Shown here piece after piece: positions 24,095 through 37,368 of a stretch of DNA of 64,000 nt (the first letter of the stretch is position 1; each line of letters opens with the position of its first letter). The stretch covers positions 3,635,043-3,699,042 of the forward strand of contig NC_084817.1 of NCBI RefSeq assembly GCF_963583255.1. Reading direction: 5' to 3'. The position numbers and the translations under genes are program-made. Origin of the DNA: Pyrus communis (taxonomy: Eukaryota > Streptophyta > Magnoliopsida > Rosales > Rosaceae). The notes beneath the pieces are model-generated. The model made no database searches. It worked only from the letters and a program-made list of their open reading frames with translations, and was not told the origin of the DNA.

Positions 24095-24225
24095 TTGTGT
24101 CTATAAAAAAGGCGTCCCAGCTCACATAATATAAGCTCTATCCAGAAAACTAGCACTATCACTAGTAGAGTATTTAGGAGAAAGTTCCTTTTCTTGGTGT
24201 TATTCTCGACATGGCTGCTCCAGGT
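24095..24225 (+). promoter_or_regulatory. Promoter-like stretch: TATA box, leader and ATG
   Basis: A TATA-like CTATAAAAAAG at 24101-24111 follows the RY repeats by about 30 bp, and about 100 bp later an ATG (24211-24213) opens a short frame MAAPGHTLIS... RY motif plus TATA is the arrangement of seed-specific promoters. The downstream frame ends within the insert and no family is recognised, so this may be a captured promoter and first exon. Confidence 0.4.
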
Positions 24226-24299
24226 CACACACTAATCTCAGATACATGTGCTTACATTTATGATCTAGGGTTCTTGCTAATTGTAAAGTTTCCAATATG

Positions 24300-27250
24300 T
24301 TTCTCTCTCTAACTCAACTCCGGAGGCGTTGATGGGTCGGTTTAGAAGCTGGCGGTGGTGTTTCGACGGCGAGAAAATGAGAAGGAAAATGGGGAAAGAG
24401 CGGAGCTTTTGAAAGGAGGAGGTTTGAGGAGAGAGATACTAGGGTCCGAGCCTCGGAGTAGCGTGATTAGAGGGGAAATTTCCATACTAGCCTCGAGGAT
24501 GGATATTTAATTAGCGCCATTTTATCCCGGAGGAGGGGAAATTTGGAGTTCCACATTGCCCTTGAAGGGATGGATATTTTGTGGGTTCCATGGATGTACA
24601 CCGACCCTTCTTTTGCCTGAAATTCATCGTCCGCTTATTTATTTATTGGAAAACTTCATTTTAATTCTTAAAAAAGATGAGTTTTAGACTATAACCTCGT
24701 GTAAGATTAAAATTCTTAGTCCCTAGTACATTTAATTATATCATCTATTAGTTATATTTTGATGTTTTATTTATCTTTTTATTTTTATTTTAATGTATTA
24801 ATTACATTTAAATTTAATTTTTATTTCATTCATCATAATATTTTTTAATGTCTACATTTAGGGAACTAATTTTTTTATAATATATATTCCGATAACAATT
24901 TTTTATGTTCTTCATTTAGGTACATTAATACATTTGAATATTTAGGTATATCCATCGGTACAAACATATAATTACATTGATTCAATATAATGCATTTCAT
25001 CACGTACATTTTGGTACACACATTTGAGTATTGGCTTTTAGGTACATTAATTCAATATATTTTATTTCGTTACATACATTTAGGTACGTACATTTTGGTA
25101 CATATATTTTGGTATTGACATTTAGGTACATACATTTTGGTATTGACATTTAGATATATACATTTCATACGTACATACATTTCGGTATTGACATTTAGGT
25201 ACATTAATTTAATATAATACATTTAGGTTCATTATAATATATTTCGGTACAATCATGTAGTACAAATATTTCGGTACAAAAAAGTCAATTATATATTTCG
25301 GCACAATCATTTCTGTATACTTATGTATTTATATATTTTTGTATCACAAATTTCTTTTAATATTTTCCCATTTACATTCATTTATAATTAAAAAACTAAA
25401 TATGTGCATATTAATAAAAATAAAAATTTAATGTGGAGAGATTAAATAAAAATACACATTAAATAACAAAAATTGAATGCAAATTTTGATAAAAGTACAC
25501 TCAAGGGATTAAATTGAATATGTAATCTAGCACCAAGTTTTTTTTTATTTTTAATTTTAATCTTTTACAAGGACTAATGTTCAAAGACCCCTTTATTTAT
25601 TTTTGTTGGGGTTTTGTTAATTGTTATTGATGGACATATTGCTAACTTTGGAGTTGGAGGTATGGAAAGTATTCCTACACAAGCATTGTCTACAAACGAA
25701 ACCAAGGATAGAGATTTGGGTTGAGTAACAAAATAAGTCAGTCATTATAATTAGACATTAAACTCGTCATTCATAATAGTCGAATTTAAGGCCTCCCAAG
25801 TTAACAAACAAATCATGTGTAGCTCAAATAGTACTAGTGGGTTCGATAGACATATCATTTTATTCTTGAGCAAATATGCATAACAAGCTTAGAATATGTA
25901 GCTAAAATAGTAAAGCATATTTACTTTTAATCTCGATATCGTGTATTCGATTCTTCTTCGTCATTATCTTTCGTCAAAAGTTAAAATTAATAAAGTTTAC
26001 ATCATTGCCTTGGTTCTTAATCAAAAACGAAAAGTAAATGAAATAAAAACAGTCTATTAAACAAGGTGGGGAAACGGGAGTCTAGAATCTAGAATGTGAT
26101 GCAAATTTCACCGGCCAATCTTCATAAGGTTATTGCTGGGACCTGTGATTGTGATTGACACTACATATTATCTCATGAAGTGATTGAACCAACAACCCAA
26201 TATAAATGAGACCATTGCCTCGGCCGAATTCAAATCCTTAGTCATCAAGTAACCAGTTGCCAAGGCCCAAGGGGTGGGAAAAGAAAGAAAAATTCCACAA
26301 TGGCATTTTTCTGTCTCTATTGTATTATGACTTATTTCTAGTATCAAGCTCTTAGGATTTGTTTGAGATGTTTATGTACGAAGTATTTTATCAGTACTTT
26401 TATAGTAAATTGTTGAAATTTGTATTAAAAAGTCAAGCGTTCCTTAGGAAAAACTTGAGAAGTACTTCATGAATAAGTGTTTATTCAACAAACACTTTTA
26501 CAATGTATAAGCGTTGTTAAACCTGTTTTTTTACTAAACGTAGTCACAAGTACAAGTCGCAGTATGAACATGATCGGTTTCCAAAGGAGATGCTAACTCG
26601 GTGGGGTTTGTACATTGCTTTTATATTTTCACAGCCTCGGGATTGAAACTAACACGAGAGCTATGGAGCAGCTGCGCACTGCACGGGCATCTACTTTTTG
26701 CGTTGAACATGCACATGTAAATGAGATACATCATATTCCAGAAAGAAAAAAAAGCTTACATGTATATGATATGAACACATCAATGTTCAGTACTGCAGTG
26801 CTCTACTCTCGAATCTTTCTCAGTCCTGTATTTGGTCTGGTCACTAATTGTATTATAGTTCCTTTAATAATCTGGATACATCACAAATTCTGAAACAACT
26901 TCATATAAAGCTTGTTATCAGGGTGGGATATGTGCATTTTCTTTTTTGGGGAGAATAACTTAATAGCAGTATATCACTAATATGATGTCTCATTCCAATA
27001 ATACAAAATCATGTGTAAGTTTCTCTTAAAGTGACCATGTATCGTTGACTAGTTTCTCTTCATGTGACCATGTATGATTGACATGGGATGCTACTGTGGC
27101 GGTATGTGCCATATACAAGTTGATCTTTCAGATCGGGAATGCATATTGTCTTAATAGTAATTTAGGTTTTGTTACCAGTAATCTGAAACATAAATTAAAA
27201 GTTATCTACTTAATAGATTAATGTAGAGAGATCTGGATTTGGTTACTTTG
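24300..27250. other. Gene-free flank, copy B of the segmental duplication
   Basis: Collinear with 7085-10810: the FTSH4 5' flank (24310-24640), the blocks at about 25605-25950, 26000-26330, 26340-26600 and 26610-26890, and the end at about 27040-27250. It lacks the MITEs, the 8.7-9.5 kb stretch and the rpoC1 insert present in copy A, and carries one insert of its own (24648-25592). No gene is seen. Confidence 0.8.
24648..25592. mobile_element. 0.95-kb AT-rich insert with degenerate GGTACA-type minisatellite
   Basis: The insert interrupts a phrase that is continuous at about 7470-7480 in copy A. It is bounded by TTATTTATT on both sides (24639-24647 and 25593-25601), a possible 9-bp target duplication, though the motif is low-complexity. 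The interior (about 24900-25330) repeats phrases such as ACATTTAGGTACATTAATT and TACATTTTGGTAC many times with variation. The ends contain related, inverted phrases (GATTAAAATT). A Mutator-like non-autonomous element is the best guess. Confidence 0.5.
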
Positions 27251-29472
27251 ACAACTATTGCGCTCAAATTTGAATTCATCTACCAGTAAATTAAAGTGTT
27301 GAAGCATAAAAAAAATCATGGCATTGTAGCCCAATAGTGGATGGGGTTAAGATCCGACGTGGTCCAATGTAGGAGATCTAAAGTGCAATCCGTGATCGTA
27401 AGTGCAAGTGCTACGACAAGAGTCGATATAATCAAAGCTCCACAGCAGCAAATTCAAGGTACAAACTCCTCTTTATGTAAAACACTTGGCTTACGTTTCT
27501 TATAAACTCTTTGAGGGTGCTGTTCTCCGGTTGTTTCCCCTCTTCCGAAAAGGAAATGAAGACAGAGAAATCATGTATCATATTATTGTCCTCCGATCCC
27601 CTTGTTCGATACCCCAGGGAATCGACGAGGAATTTCCTCTAACGTTGCAGGTACAAGTTTCGTCCAAATTTTATTCTCTTTTCGATCCTGCAGTTATCAA
27701 TAGGAGAGGATGAAACCAAAGCAATGAAGCAATCAATTGGCAGACTTGCGAGTGATGAAGAAGTGGCACAGGTCCTTCCGTTCCGGGTGCGTTAGAGGCA
27801 GAAGAGGCAGAAGAGAGGTGCTTAACGTCTCTGTTATTTCCGTTGTCTCTGCGCATTTGCTCAACCACAAAAGCAAGTGACACTTTACTACAGTGGTGGA
27901 AATGTGTTGAACCCTTGTATGACGGTGTGGGTTCAAACTAGTCAGATGCTAATCTAACATCTAATTTAACAAAATCTATTGGAAAAAGAAAAAGAAAAAA
28001 GGCGACAAAAAAGAAGAAAATGGTCATAGGAAAGGGGAAGATCGGTTTTTTTTTTTTCGGTTGTATTTGACATGAAGAGTCAGCCAACAAAATAAAGAGC
28101 AAGATGCAATGTCAGGGAAAGAAAATTTAAAAAAAAAAAAAAAAGGAAAACAAGGGCTTGAGAGAGAGTGCTACTGTGAGTGAAGTTTTGATGCCAGAAA
28201 GGAGTGGGGCCGTTGCTACACAACAAAAAGAAAGAAAACAATTTCCTTCATGAAGACAAGGCTTATGATTTAGCAAAGCAAAGAAATTTGAAAGCAAGAA
28301 AGGTCCTACTCTTATTGCTTCCTGTCGAAACACAAACCAAAGAAGCACATATGCAAATCCATATTTTTGTGGTCCAATAAGAGAAGAAGTACACAAGTGT
28401 TTCTCATGGCGCCGCGACCTCCAAACCGTCAGGAGACCACTATTGTGCTGTTCAGTCCTTGGAATGAAGTCTAAATCCCAAAGTGGGATCCTCTTCCACG
28501 GCACCAACATTGCAAAGTCAAGGAAAAAAAAATTAATTAAAAGAACACTTTCATTAACTTCCAAGGACCAAGCAAATAAACCCAATTTACGAACTACGTG
28601 GGTGCGTAGGCAATTTAGTATGAAATCTTAGAAGCAAACTCAAACTCCAAAACCAAGTCGAATTCTAGGTTTATTCCGAGCCAAATTCACTGAAAACACT
28701 TCAACCTAAATTTTCTAAAAACTACGAGCAGCTTGGTTCCACCAATTGGTAATACAAGGAATAGTCAAACCTTCTTATAAGCCCATGCAAGATCCATCAT
28801 CTCGTCAATGTGAGACTTATTTTCAACATTGGATACATAGACAATCATGACTTTTTTTTTATTTTAGTGCAGCCGCAAAATCAAATTAACCCACCCTCTC
28901 TTTTCAATTAGAATCAAAAGGTTTCTCCTTGAAGCGAAGGAGTGTAGTTAAGAGACATTTGATTTGAATGAGTCAAACTCAAAATTAATAGAACTCTATT
29001 AATATAGTGGTGAAATTATGTTGAGCACGTTTTTAATATTTTTTTAACTCACAGGCGTTTTTAATTTTCTTTACAAACATAAGTATATGCGTTTTTAAAA
29101 GCACTTCCAAACAACTTATTCACATCATCTAATCAAAAAATAGTTTTATGCATCCATTATAGAGCACCACGTCACACTACAACCAATTGTTTGATTTTAA
29201 TATTATTTGCTCGAAGTTGGGATATATCATTGTCGGTGGCTTGCAACCACACTGATTGCAGAGTAAGCAGAAAATTATTATAAAAAGAACCAAATGTTTA
29301 AAATAATTAAGCAAGGAAAAAAAGAACGAATAGTGCAAGATTGGAGCACCATTCAAACAGCCTATTACCAGAAGATTCAAGAATTCCTCAGACAGGGTAA
29401 GTTTGTAACTGGCCTCTTTCTCTCTCTCTACAGAGAAGGAACAGTAATGACTGCATGCTTAAAATGACCAAA
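27251..29472. other. Intergenic, no gene supported
   Basis: Begins where homology between the two duplicated flanks ends. It contains several A/T-rich runs (for example poly-A at 28123-28144). Open frames at 27486-27713 (plus) and 28127-28585 (minus) have no recognisable domain or coding character. The right end is the 3' flank of the zinc-finger gene. Confidence 0.5.
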
Positions 29473-31820
29473 CTAACCTTGCCACGATGTTTGGTTCTGA
29501 TCATTCTGCGGGCAATTGTTGTTATAAGTAGCTGGAGAAGAAGAAGTACTCACATGGTGATGATCCAGCCCTGCCATATTAATATTGAAAAAATCTCCAT
29601 GGCCGCCATGTGATGCTGCTGATGAAAATGGCGCTCTAAGTCCCAGGAAATCTCTTGTCAAACCCTCGTTGTTGTTGTCAGTACTTCTTGGTTTATTATA
29701 ATTCTGTGGAGGATTATTATTATTAATCTCGACGAAATTACCGTCGACCATAATTCCATTGAAAGCCTGCTGCTGCTGAGGGTGATCTCCGAACGATGAC
29801 GATAAGACTTGATGACGATCATGATGAAAACCCTGAGAGCCACTCATCATCATCATATCATGCAGGAGTGAAGATTTGTTCTCATTGTTTCCAAACCCAT
29901 CATCCAATAGAATTGCTTGGTCACGCGAAGTTTCGTTGGACATGTGAGCTTGGTGGGATTGGTGGGTGGGTGGTTTGAGAAAATATGGGGAAGGGGAGGG
30001 TTTGCTGATGGTGGCTCCCATTTCTGATGCCTTCTGAAGCAAGGCGGTGGCTGACATGTGAGGGGGAGCGGGGGTTTGTTGAACTTGGAAGTTATCGGGG
30101 AGTAGGGTAGTAGAAGAGCTGCTAGGGTTAGGGTTTTGGCCAAAAGAATAATATTGCTGGAGTGAAGAGGTGGAGAATAATGGCGAGGCAGAGAGGTTCA
30201 TAGTAGGGAGGCTGGCGGCTTCGCCACCTTCCGGCAAGCAAGAAAGCCACGGTGGAAGGTGCTGCGGGTGCTGGTGCTGCTGGTGCTGATGCTGATCTTG
30301 TTCTCTCTTGACAGCTGATAGAGCTAGGAGGCCATGGCTATGGATTTGGGGGAGTGAGGAGAGAAGAGGGTTGATTGAGGCTGGCATTGCTGATCTGGCA
30401 GCTGCAGTGCTTGTATTGTTCTCTTGTGCTAAAGCATCGCAAAAGGCTCTGTGTGTGATAAAACTGTCCCTCCTGTGTGCAGAGTTACCCCATCATCAAA
30501 AAACAAATCACAAGAAAACAAAAAGAGCAAGCAAAAAACAACCATCGAAAAGTAACTTAAACAGTGTTGTCCTCTCTCTCTCACGTATGGACTTTTTCGT
30601 ATTTTCGTTCTTTTTGTTTTTTAGGACAAAAAAGAATAGCAGATGTGTGTATGTGTGTAACACATTAAAGGTTCATACACTAATCACTTTATATATGTTA
30701 CCCATCACAACTCAAAAGCTAATTAGCTTGATTCTCTCCCTCTCATTTCACAAAGGTTGTATTATCAAGGTTATCCCTTGATACCCGCTATTAATTTGCA
30801 GTATTTGATACTCTTGAAAACTAGTTAATCACTCTCGTATAGATATTAGTTCTATAGAAATTAATCATAAGTTGTTGCTTCTTAAAAACTAATTTAGTGA
30901 TAATCTTTCTCTGTTAGTGCTATTTTAATAATTAGTTACCTATAATGCTCTTACCTAGAGAAAAGGGTTCCACAATCACATCGATACTCCCTTGTGCCAC
31001 AGACTTTGGAGTGCGCTTTCCAATCTGACTGAACCGCATAACGCTTTGAGCATTTCTCACACTTCCACTTCTTCTCACCGTGCTTTCTAGAGAAGTGCTT
31101 CTTGATCCCTGTCAAGTCCCCAAGAGCCCTCGACGGGTCATGGTGGACGCATGTCGGTTCCGGGCACAGATACACTTTCTTCCTCACCTCCTTCCCCGTC
31201 CTTTGCTTTAGCTTCCATGGCAGATTGTGCCCTCTTCTGTGAAGCTGAAGGTTTTGCTCTCTTTGAAACCCTTTGTTGCAGATCTCACACACGAATCTAT
31301 TCGTTGCCATCAGTGATTTTGGAGACAAGGCTATTACTTCAGCATCCGGGTCTGCTCAAAATTTCAATTTTTAATATATAAAACCAAAACTAAAAAAAAA
31401 ACAGTTAAATTAACATGCATGAGATGTATATAAATAAAAGGATGTGATTTTGCCGGACCCTTTAATCCTCATGTACACTCATGTTTATATATGACTTTGG
31501 AATTGAATAAAAGCCTTAAATAAATCAACGGAGAATAAACAGAATATGCAGAAGGAGAAAGTAGATGTGCAGAAGTCATTTCTCTGTATCAAAGTTGGTT
31601 AATTACTAATTAATTTTGATTTGGTGAGACCTGGGTTGCCTGGGAGATTTCTCTTCTTCTTTGGCGGTGGCGGTGCTTGTTGCTGCTGAATTTGTGTTGA
31701 GGATGAGGAATGCTGAGGGTAGACTGTGCCAGCAGATGATGACTCATTTCTGATGCTTGAGTTAGAAGCACTTAAATCACCAGAAGCACAAGTCAAATTT
31801 GACATATTCTCATCCACCAT
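29473..31820 (-). CDS. INDETERMINATE-domain (IDD) C2H2 zinc-finger transcription factor
   Basis: Three exons join in frame: 31820-31631, 31351-30955 and 30472-29473, giving 528 residues. Exon 1 ends with the nuclear signal KKKRNLPGNP. Exon 2 holds the INDETERMINATE domain: finger 1 (Cys85, Cys88, His101, His105), finger 2 (Cys126, Cys131, His149, His154) and the CCHC finger 3 (Cys161, Cys164, His177, Cys181). Finger 4 spans the exon 2/3 junction (Cys188, Cys190, His203, Cys207). The C-terminal part is Gln/His/Asn rich and carries MSATALLQKASEMG and LTRDFLGLR, the two IDD motifs used for SCARECROW/DELLA contact. IDD proteins act in the nucleus in root patterning, gibberellin and sugar responses. 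The exact orthologue is not certain. The first ATG in frame is at 31820. The last codons read TGGCAAGGTTAG, which contains a splice-donor-like GGTTAG, so a further exon is possible. Confidence 0.95.
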
Positions 31821-33972
31821 CAAACCTTTATTGATGATTAAAACACCCTTTACTATAAATTACAGGACTTGCTATACTTTTGTATTTATAGGATAGGATG
31901 ACACCAATTATTTGTAGACAGTTTCATGAAAGATTAATTGAGCAACAGATCTAAACTTTCATATCTGTACGTGACAGGATTTAGATCTGACTGCAAACCC
32001 TAATTCAGAAAATAATTATATGTAAAAAAGAATATGAACAGATGAATTCAGCTTCACACAAATCCCATTAATTCCTTTCTCCTCTAGCTATTCTTCCTCA
32101 TGATTTATCTTCTCTCTACCTTCAAACCCTTCAAGAAAATTCAACCAGTAATGAAAAGAGAGAATTAACAAGAAAAAAAAGGAGCTATATATAATTAAGT
32201 CTAAAGAAAAATAAGAATCATGAACTTTTCAAGTAGCTAGCTAGCATAGAGTAGCACCAACCTTTCTCTTGATTAAATTTATGTCTGCAAGAGCCACTTG
32301 CTGGTGAGTGGAGTTGCAGACAAACACCAAGAAAAATTCAAGGAAAAACCTTCATATAATTTAAACCAGGTAATTTTGTGTCATAAACAGAAAGACTAAT
32401 TATAAGACATGTGTATGTCTTGCATGAGAGAGAGAGAAAGAGAAAAATAGAGAGAGAGAGAGAGAGAAAGCGAGATATGGATGAGAACGGATTCCCTTTG
32501 GAGCTCTACACCCATCCACCACCACAGCCCAACCAACAGGCTCGTTCTGACGTGCACTTTCTGTCTTTTCCTTTGTTCTCTTCCCAGTCCCTCAAATTAC
32601 TTGTTAAATAATTTTATTCATCTTTTCATATTCAATATTTCAACATACAAAATTGACATGCTTGATAACAATTTTTTTAATATATTATATATGTGGTCAT
32701 TATATGTAAGGTTTATCTGTGTATTAGAAAATGTGTCAAGCTGCCAACTAGCTAGCTAATTTGTCAGTCTTGTGTGTCTAAATAGCATCATCGTTGCAAA
32801 TTTAATTCTATTGTATAAGCTTTTTAAGTTTCCTTTTTATTCAAATCACCCCACCTTTCCCTTGTCATAAAAAGTAGAAATAAAGCAACCAGGTGAAAAT
32901 ACAGCAAGATTTCACACAGCACACTAGATATATATAGATCGAGAGAGAGAGAGAGAGAGGATAGAATATGATAAGAAGTTGATTATTCCCTTTTAACATC
33001 ATGAGTAAAAGAGAAAGGAAAAATAATGCAAAAACCTTTTTAACTTTGATCTGTGCATCCGCAGCCCCGTCATTTAAATATATAAGCATGATTGGTATAT
33101 TCATTAATCCAGCAGAGACATGCTTTTATGGGAAAACAGTCCTCATTCTCATACTATTATTATTTTTGTAATCAAACTCCAATATTAAAACATTATTCAT
33201 AGCTTATAGCTATCTTGTTTTATTCTGACATTTTCTTGGCCTGCAAAATGAATAGGGCAACAGATTAAGATATATGTTGGGCGGTCCCAAGTGCTTGTAA
33301 AACACAACCCACCATCGTTTAATAGTTTATTTTGTGTGTGTGTGAGAAGCTATCTCAGTAATATACATGCAGTTAGCTAGTCAGACGACTCCTACGTTAG
33401 TATTAGGTTCTACAGTCTACAATATTACGGGTGATAGGAAAAGGATTACTGAGCACAACATGGACTGATTTCAGTCAAGGATTACGGAGCGCATAAATAT
33501 GGATTGATGTTGGTCATTAATAATTTAGAGTCCTTTGTTCTCGTCCACGGTGGATGTGGGAGTTTTATTTTGATGTTGACACTTGTCACATTATGATTGC
33601 TCTTATGGTTGGAGAGAAACTCATGTGTTTCGGCAGAGGTGTCTTAGCATGAACCCTTCAAAAGTATAAATTTGGCAGATGCTCGGTAGTTTTGGAATTG
33701 GTGAAATATAGTACAAACATTAGTATTATATTATGTTCTACAATCTACAATATCATTGCGCACAGATGTTGATTGATTCCAATTGTTCATACTTTGTTAG
33801 TTTCACAAACGTGAATAACACATATGTTATTACTATGCTCTATAATTTACAGTATAAGAAGTTCTAGGATCATTGCGTACAACTTATTATGATCATTCTT
33901 GCTTCATTTCATCTCATGAGGGAACATCCAAATTTGGATTTGTAGACCAAACTAAGATGCTATTTTTGTTTG
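31821..33972. other. IDD gene 5' flank; GA microsatellites; no other gene
   Basis: Presumed promoter and 5' UTR of the IDD gene. It holds GA repeats at about 32425-32472 and 32939-32960. The rest up to the hAT element is AT-rich without coding signal. Confidence 0.55.
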
Positions 33973-34433
33973 CTTTCATTTAGGGGTGAGCACGGTGCGG
34001 TTCGGTGCAGTTCCACCCCTAAACTAGAACCGGAACCGAAATATATTAACGGTTCGGTTCGGTGCGGTTCCACTTAAATTTCAACTTGCTGCCACATATT
34101 TAAACAGAATATGCTGACAAATTTCAACTTGCTGCCACACACAAATTTAAACAAAATCTTATGCATTTTGACTGCCATCTACAGGTTTAAAGTATGCATT
34201 TTGACTGCCACTGATTGAAAGAGTAAATTATAAATTCCACTAATTATCAATAGTAACAAAAGGGAACATATAAAAGTGAAAGATTAAGGAGAAAAGGTGA
34301 TAAGGAAGGTGCTAAAAAAATTAAAGTTACATACATACCATCACTAGTAAAATGTGATAAGTTAGGATTGAATAGTTTATGAATCCACAATGCTAGATGT
34401 GCCACCATTCCTTTTTTCTAGAACATATAAAAA

Positions 34434-36805
34434 TTAAGAACTCATTAGCAAATAAGAAAGTAAACATGCAATAAAAGAAGAGAAAAAACAAAAACAAAGT
34501 AATGAAAAATAAATATTCATACATGTTTCAAGTGCTTCATAAAACTCTATATCTTTCAAGATTGTCTCATCGTCTAAAATTGAGATGTTATATGACATCA
34601 ACCAATTTTGAGTACAAATTAACCTCTCTACCATTAGAGAAGTCAATGAAGTACGATATGAGTTCACAATCATTCCTCCCGTGCTAAAGGCAGATTCTGA
34701 AGCTACCGTTGAGATCGGAATTGCAAGAACTTCCTTTGCAATTAGTGCCAACACTAGGTATTTAACACCATTCAATTTCCACCAATTTAAAATATCAAAA
34801 TCTTGACTTACTTCCACTTTTTCATTGCGATCTAACAAGTACCTATCAAACTCATGGTCCGAGAGCATGGCATTACTTGCTTCAACTTCTTTTATCCAAC
34901 TTTCATCCATTTCAGCTCGTTTTTTCCCCCTTCCATGTTGAGTTGGATTAGCCCCACCAATAGTAGTTATAGTACTAGTAGTATTAGAACAACTACTAGC
35001 ACTAGAACCACTTGGTTGGTTGGAAGAAGGAACATATTCATCATATAGTTTGAAGATTAGGCTTTTTATCTCATCCTTTTTAGCTATGGCTTCATCAATA
35101 CTACACCGACGACGCTTCAAAATATGTGGCACATAGCCCAGTTTATATCTTGGATCAAGCACAAGTCCGACAAATAGAAAAAGATTCACTTTAACAAGAT
35201 CACCCCAATACTTATCAAATTTTACCTTCATGCTTCGTGTCATTTCATGCAATATCAAGCTAGTGTAGGTTTGAGTCAATAACACATCTTCTTCGATGAA
35301 CAAATCAACTATCTCTTCATCAATTGCAAGCAAATCAGAAAAAGTATTATGACAAACCGGATGCAAAGTAACGCTCATCTTCAATGTCATTTAATAGAAC
35401 ACTTTAAAAAAATTGACAAAAATAGCAGCATTACTCCAATCTTCCATATTTGGTGGCCCATACCTCTTTTTACCATTGGAAGGTTCACCCACCCGTTCTT
35501 CTTCTTCCGGCAAATCTTCACCAAACCATGACAAGTATGCAATCTCATCATCTCCCATTCTCACAAAAGCTTTTTCAAATTTCAAAGCATTCGTTAACAT
35601 CAAATAGGTGGAATTCCACCTAGTTGGCACATCTAAAAAAACAAGACCCTTGCATTCAATTTTTTCCTTCTTAACACAACTCCTAAAAGCTTACACCCTT
35701 TGTGGAGAAGACGTTACATACACCAACGCATTCCTAATAGCTAAGATGGATTTATCTAACATCCTCAAACCATCTTGAACTATCAAGTTAACAATATGAG
35801 AACAACACCTAACATGCATGTGCTTTCCCTTAAGTATCATTCGTGAATTTTGCCAATGACACATCTTTGTCTTCAAATACTCTACTGCCACCTTGTTTGA
35901 AGAAGCGTTATCAACCGTGATGGTTAGAACATTCTCCAAACCCCATTCTAGCAAACAAGAAGTTTTCCAATGGAGTTCCCTTTATGATTAGCTATGACAC
36001 AAAAGTTTAGTATTCTTTTGTGCAACTTCCAATTACTATCTATGAAATGTGCAGTTATCACCATGTAGTTTACCTTTTGAAGACTTGTCCAAGTGTCGAT
36101 TGTGAGGCTAACTCTATGTAAGGCTAACTCTGTTTTCAATTTTGCTTTCATTTCATCAGACATGAGGACAAAATGTCTCGCAAGTGTCCTACGAGATGGT
36201 GGATAAAAATGAGGGCAAACAACACTACAGAAAAACCTAGACCCTCTCCCTTCAACATTTGTAAACGGTAACTCATCTAAGACAACCATTTGTACCAATG
36301 CCTTTATGCAATCCTCTTTCGTATTCCCCCTAGCCATAAGAGTACCAACACCATCATCAAAAGACAAAGTCTTTTGCCTTTTATCTAGATTTTTTCCTGG
36401 GTAACTCTTACATCTTCCTCCCTCAATATGTTTTCTAACGGTTGAAGTACCATTTCCAGAAGGGTTAGCTGCAAAGGTAGTAGAACAGTACTTACATCTA
36501 GCTCTCCTTCTAATTATTGTTTCTTTGGTCCCATCCGGCTTCACAATGTTTTCTATGTCATCGTATTCCACAAAATGCTCCTACACTGTTGACCTACGCC
36601 TATTGTAGCCAAGAGGAGGTAATGGAGGAATACCACTCGGTTGAGTTGGTGATTGTGCTTGAGTTGGTGATTGTGGTGGAGTTGGTGGTTGGTATTGGGT
36701 TTCACTTGGTGGTGATGGTGTTGGACCCGGTAATGACGAAGGCGATGATGAAGAAACAGATGCAACAGAAGAACAAAAACCATGTGATGTTGATTGGTTC
36801 GTCAT
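34434..36805 (-). pseudogene. hAT transposase with BED zinc finger, disabled
   Basis: The frame starts MTNQSTSHGF at 36805. The Pro/Ser-rich N-terminus ends in a TAG at 36583-36581 exactly where BED fingers have a tryptophan before HF. The BED finger follows (CKYC...H-x4-C around ARCKYCSTTF), then the catalytic-core part (TIDTWTS). A frameshift after NSIGKLL (about 35950) and two more in-frame stops (TAA at 35693-35691 and 35393-35391) follow. The C-terminal part has PTRWNSTYLML, VLDPRYKLGY and the hAT dimerisation block with VASESAFSTGG. Three nonsense changes and one frameshift mean no full-length transposase is made, so the element could move only if helped in trans. Confidence 0.95.
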
Positions 36806-37292
36806 CCCTAAAATAGAAAAAAATAAAAATGCTACTGTTAAACTTAAGCATCAACAAAAACATACATGTATGTATAAGCAAAAAATACATGTCTAAGCAA
36901 TTTGAATGTTCATGCAATGCAATCAGACTCTATTATTGCTAGACCTTCAAATCTATTACCTTGTCTTTAATAATTAATTGCAAACTTTTGTTTGTCTGAA
37001 AGGTTCTGTGATTTCCACATCAAAATAAACAATTGAAAGAAATTCTTAATAAATAATTATTAAAACTTAAAGGTTGAGTAGCCAATATAACATATCAGTC
37101 AGTCACCTACGGTACTTACTTAAATAAGGGATACATCTAAAGCATACCACAACCTACTTCAGGACAATAAAAACCTATCTTTTGCCGAGATAAGTTTGAA
37201 TAGAAATTATACAGATTATGCATATATGTTTCAAAGTGTATAGTTTGCAACTCACAAAGCACTAAAATAGGATGGGACCAAGTGACAAGTAC

Positions 37293-37368
37293 CTTACAGC
37301 CACTTACGTTTAAATCAACTATGTGTTTGCAGTTCTTCACCAGGTACACTATACCTATATCTGTTACC
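37293..37368 (-). pseudogene. Captured exon of an F-box/LRR gene inside the hAT element
   Basis: A 76-bp exon-like piece with acceptor TTTCAG in front and donor GTACTT behind reads VTDIGIVYLVKNCKHIVDLN and then VSGCK. This is a leucine-rich repeat closely like that of the plant F-box/LRR protein At3g58530 (its NxRVTDAGIRNLVKNCRHI region). Flanking intron-like sequence is also present. It lies between the transposase gene and the right end, on the same strand, so it looks like transduplicated host DNA, not part of the transposon's own gene. Confidence 0.75.

Larger units (their letters stand above)
23220..24298. mobile_element. 1.1-kb insert in the 5' UTR of pseudo-FTSH4
   Basis: The FTSH4 leader is continuous around 7070-7085 but here is split: the part ending GAAGACCGAAAATG is at 23216 and the part resuming TTTCTCTCTCTAACTC is at 24300. 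The insert contains a poly-A run (23575-23600), a region like the MITE at 43866 (23650-23790), a tandem repeat and a promoter-like stretch described separately. No clear inverted ends or target duplication were found. Confidence 0.6.

Noticed and set aside
28127..28585. 152-codon frame on the minus strand
   Set aside because: Ends in a poly-Phe stretch from a poly-A run, no domain or biased codon use; probably chance.
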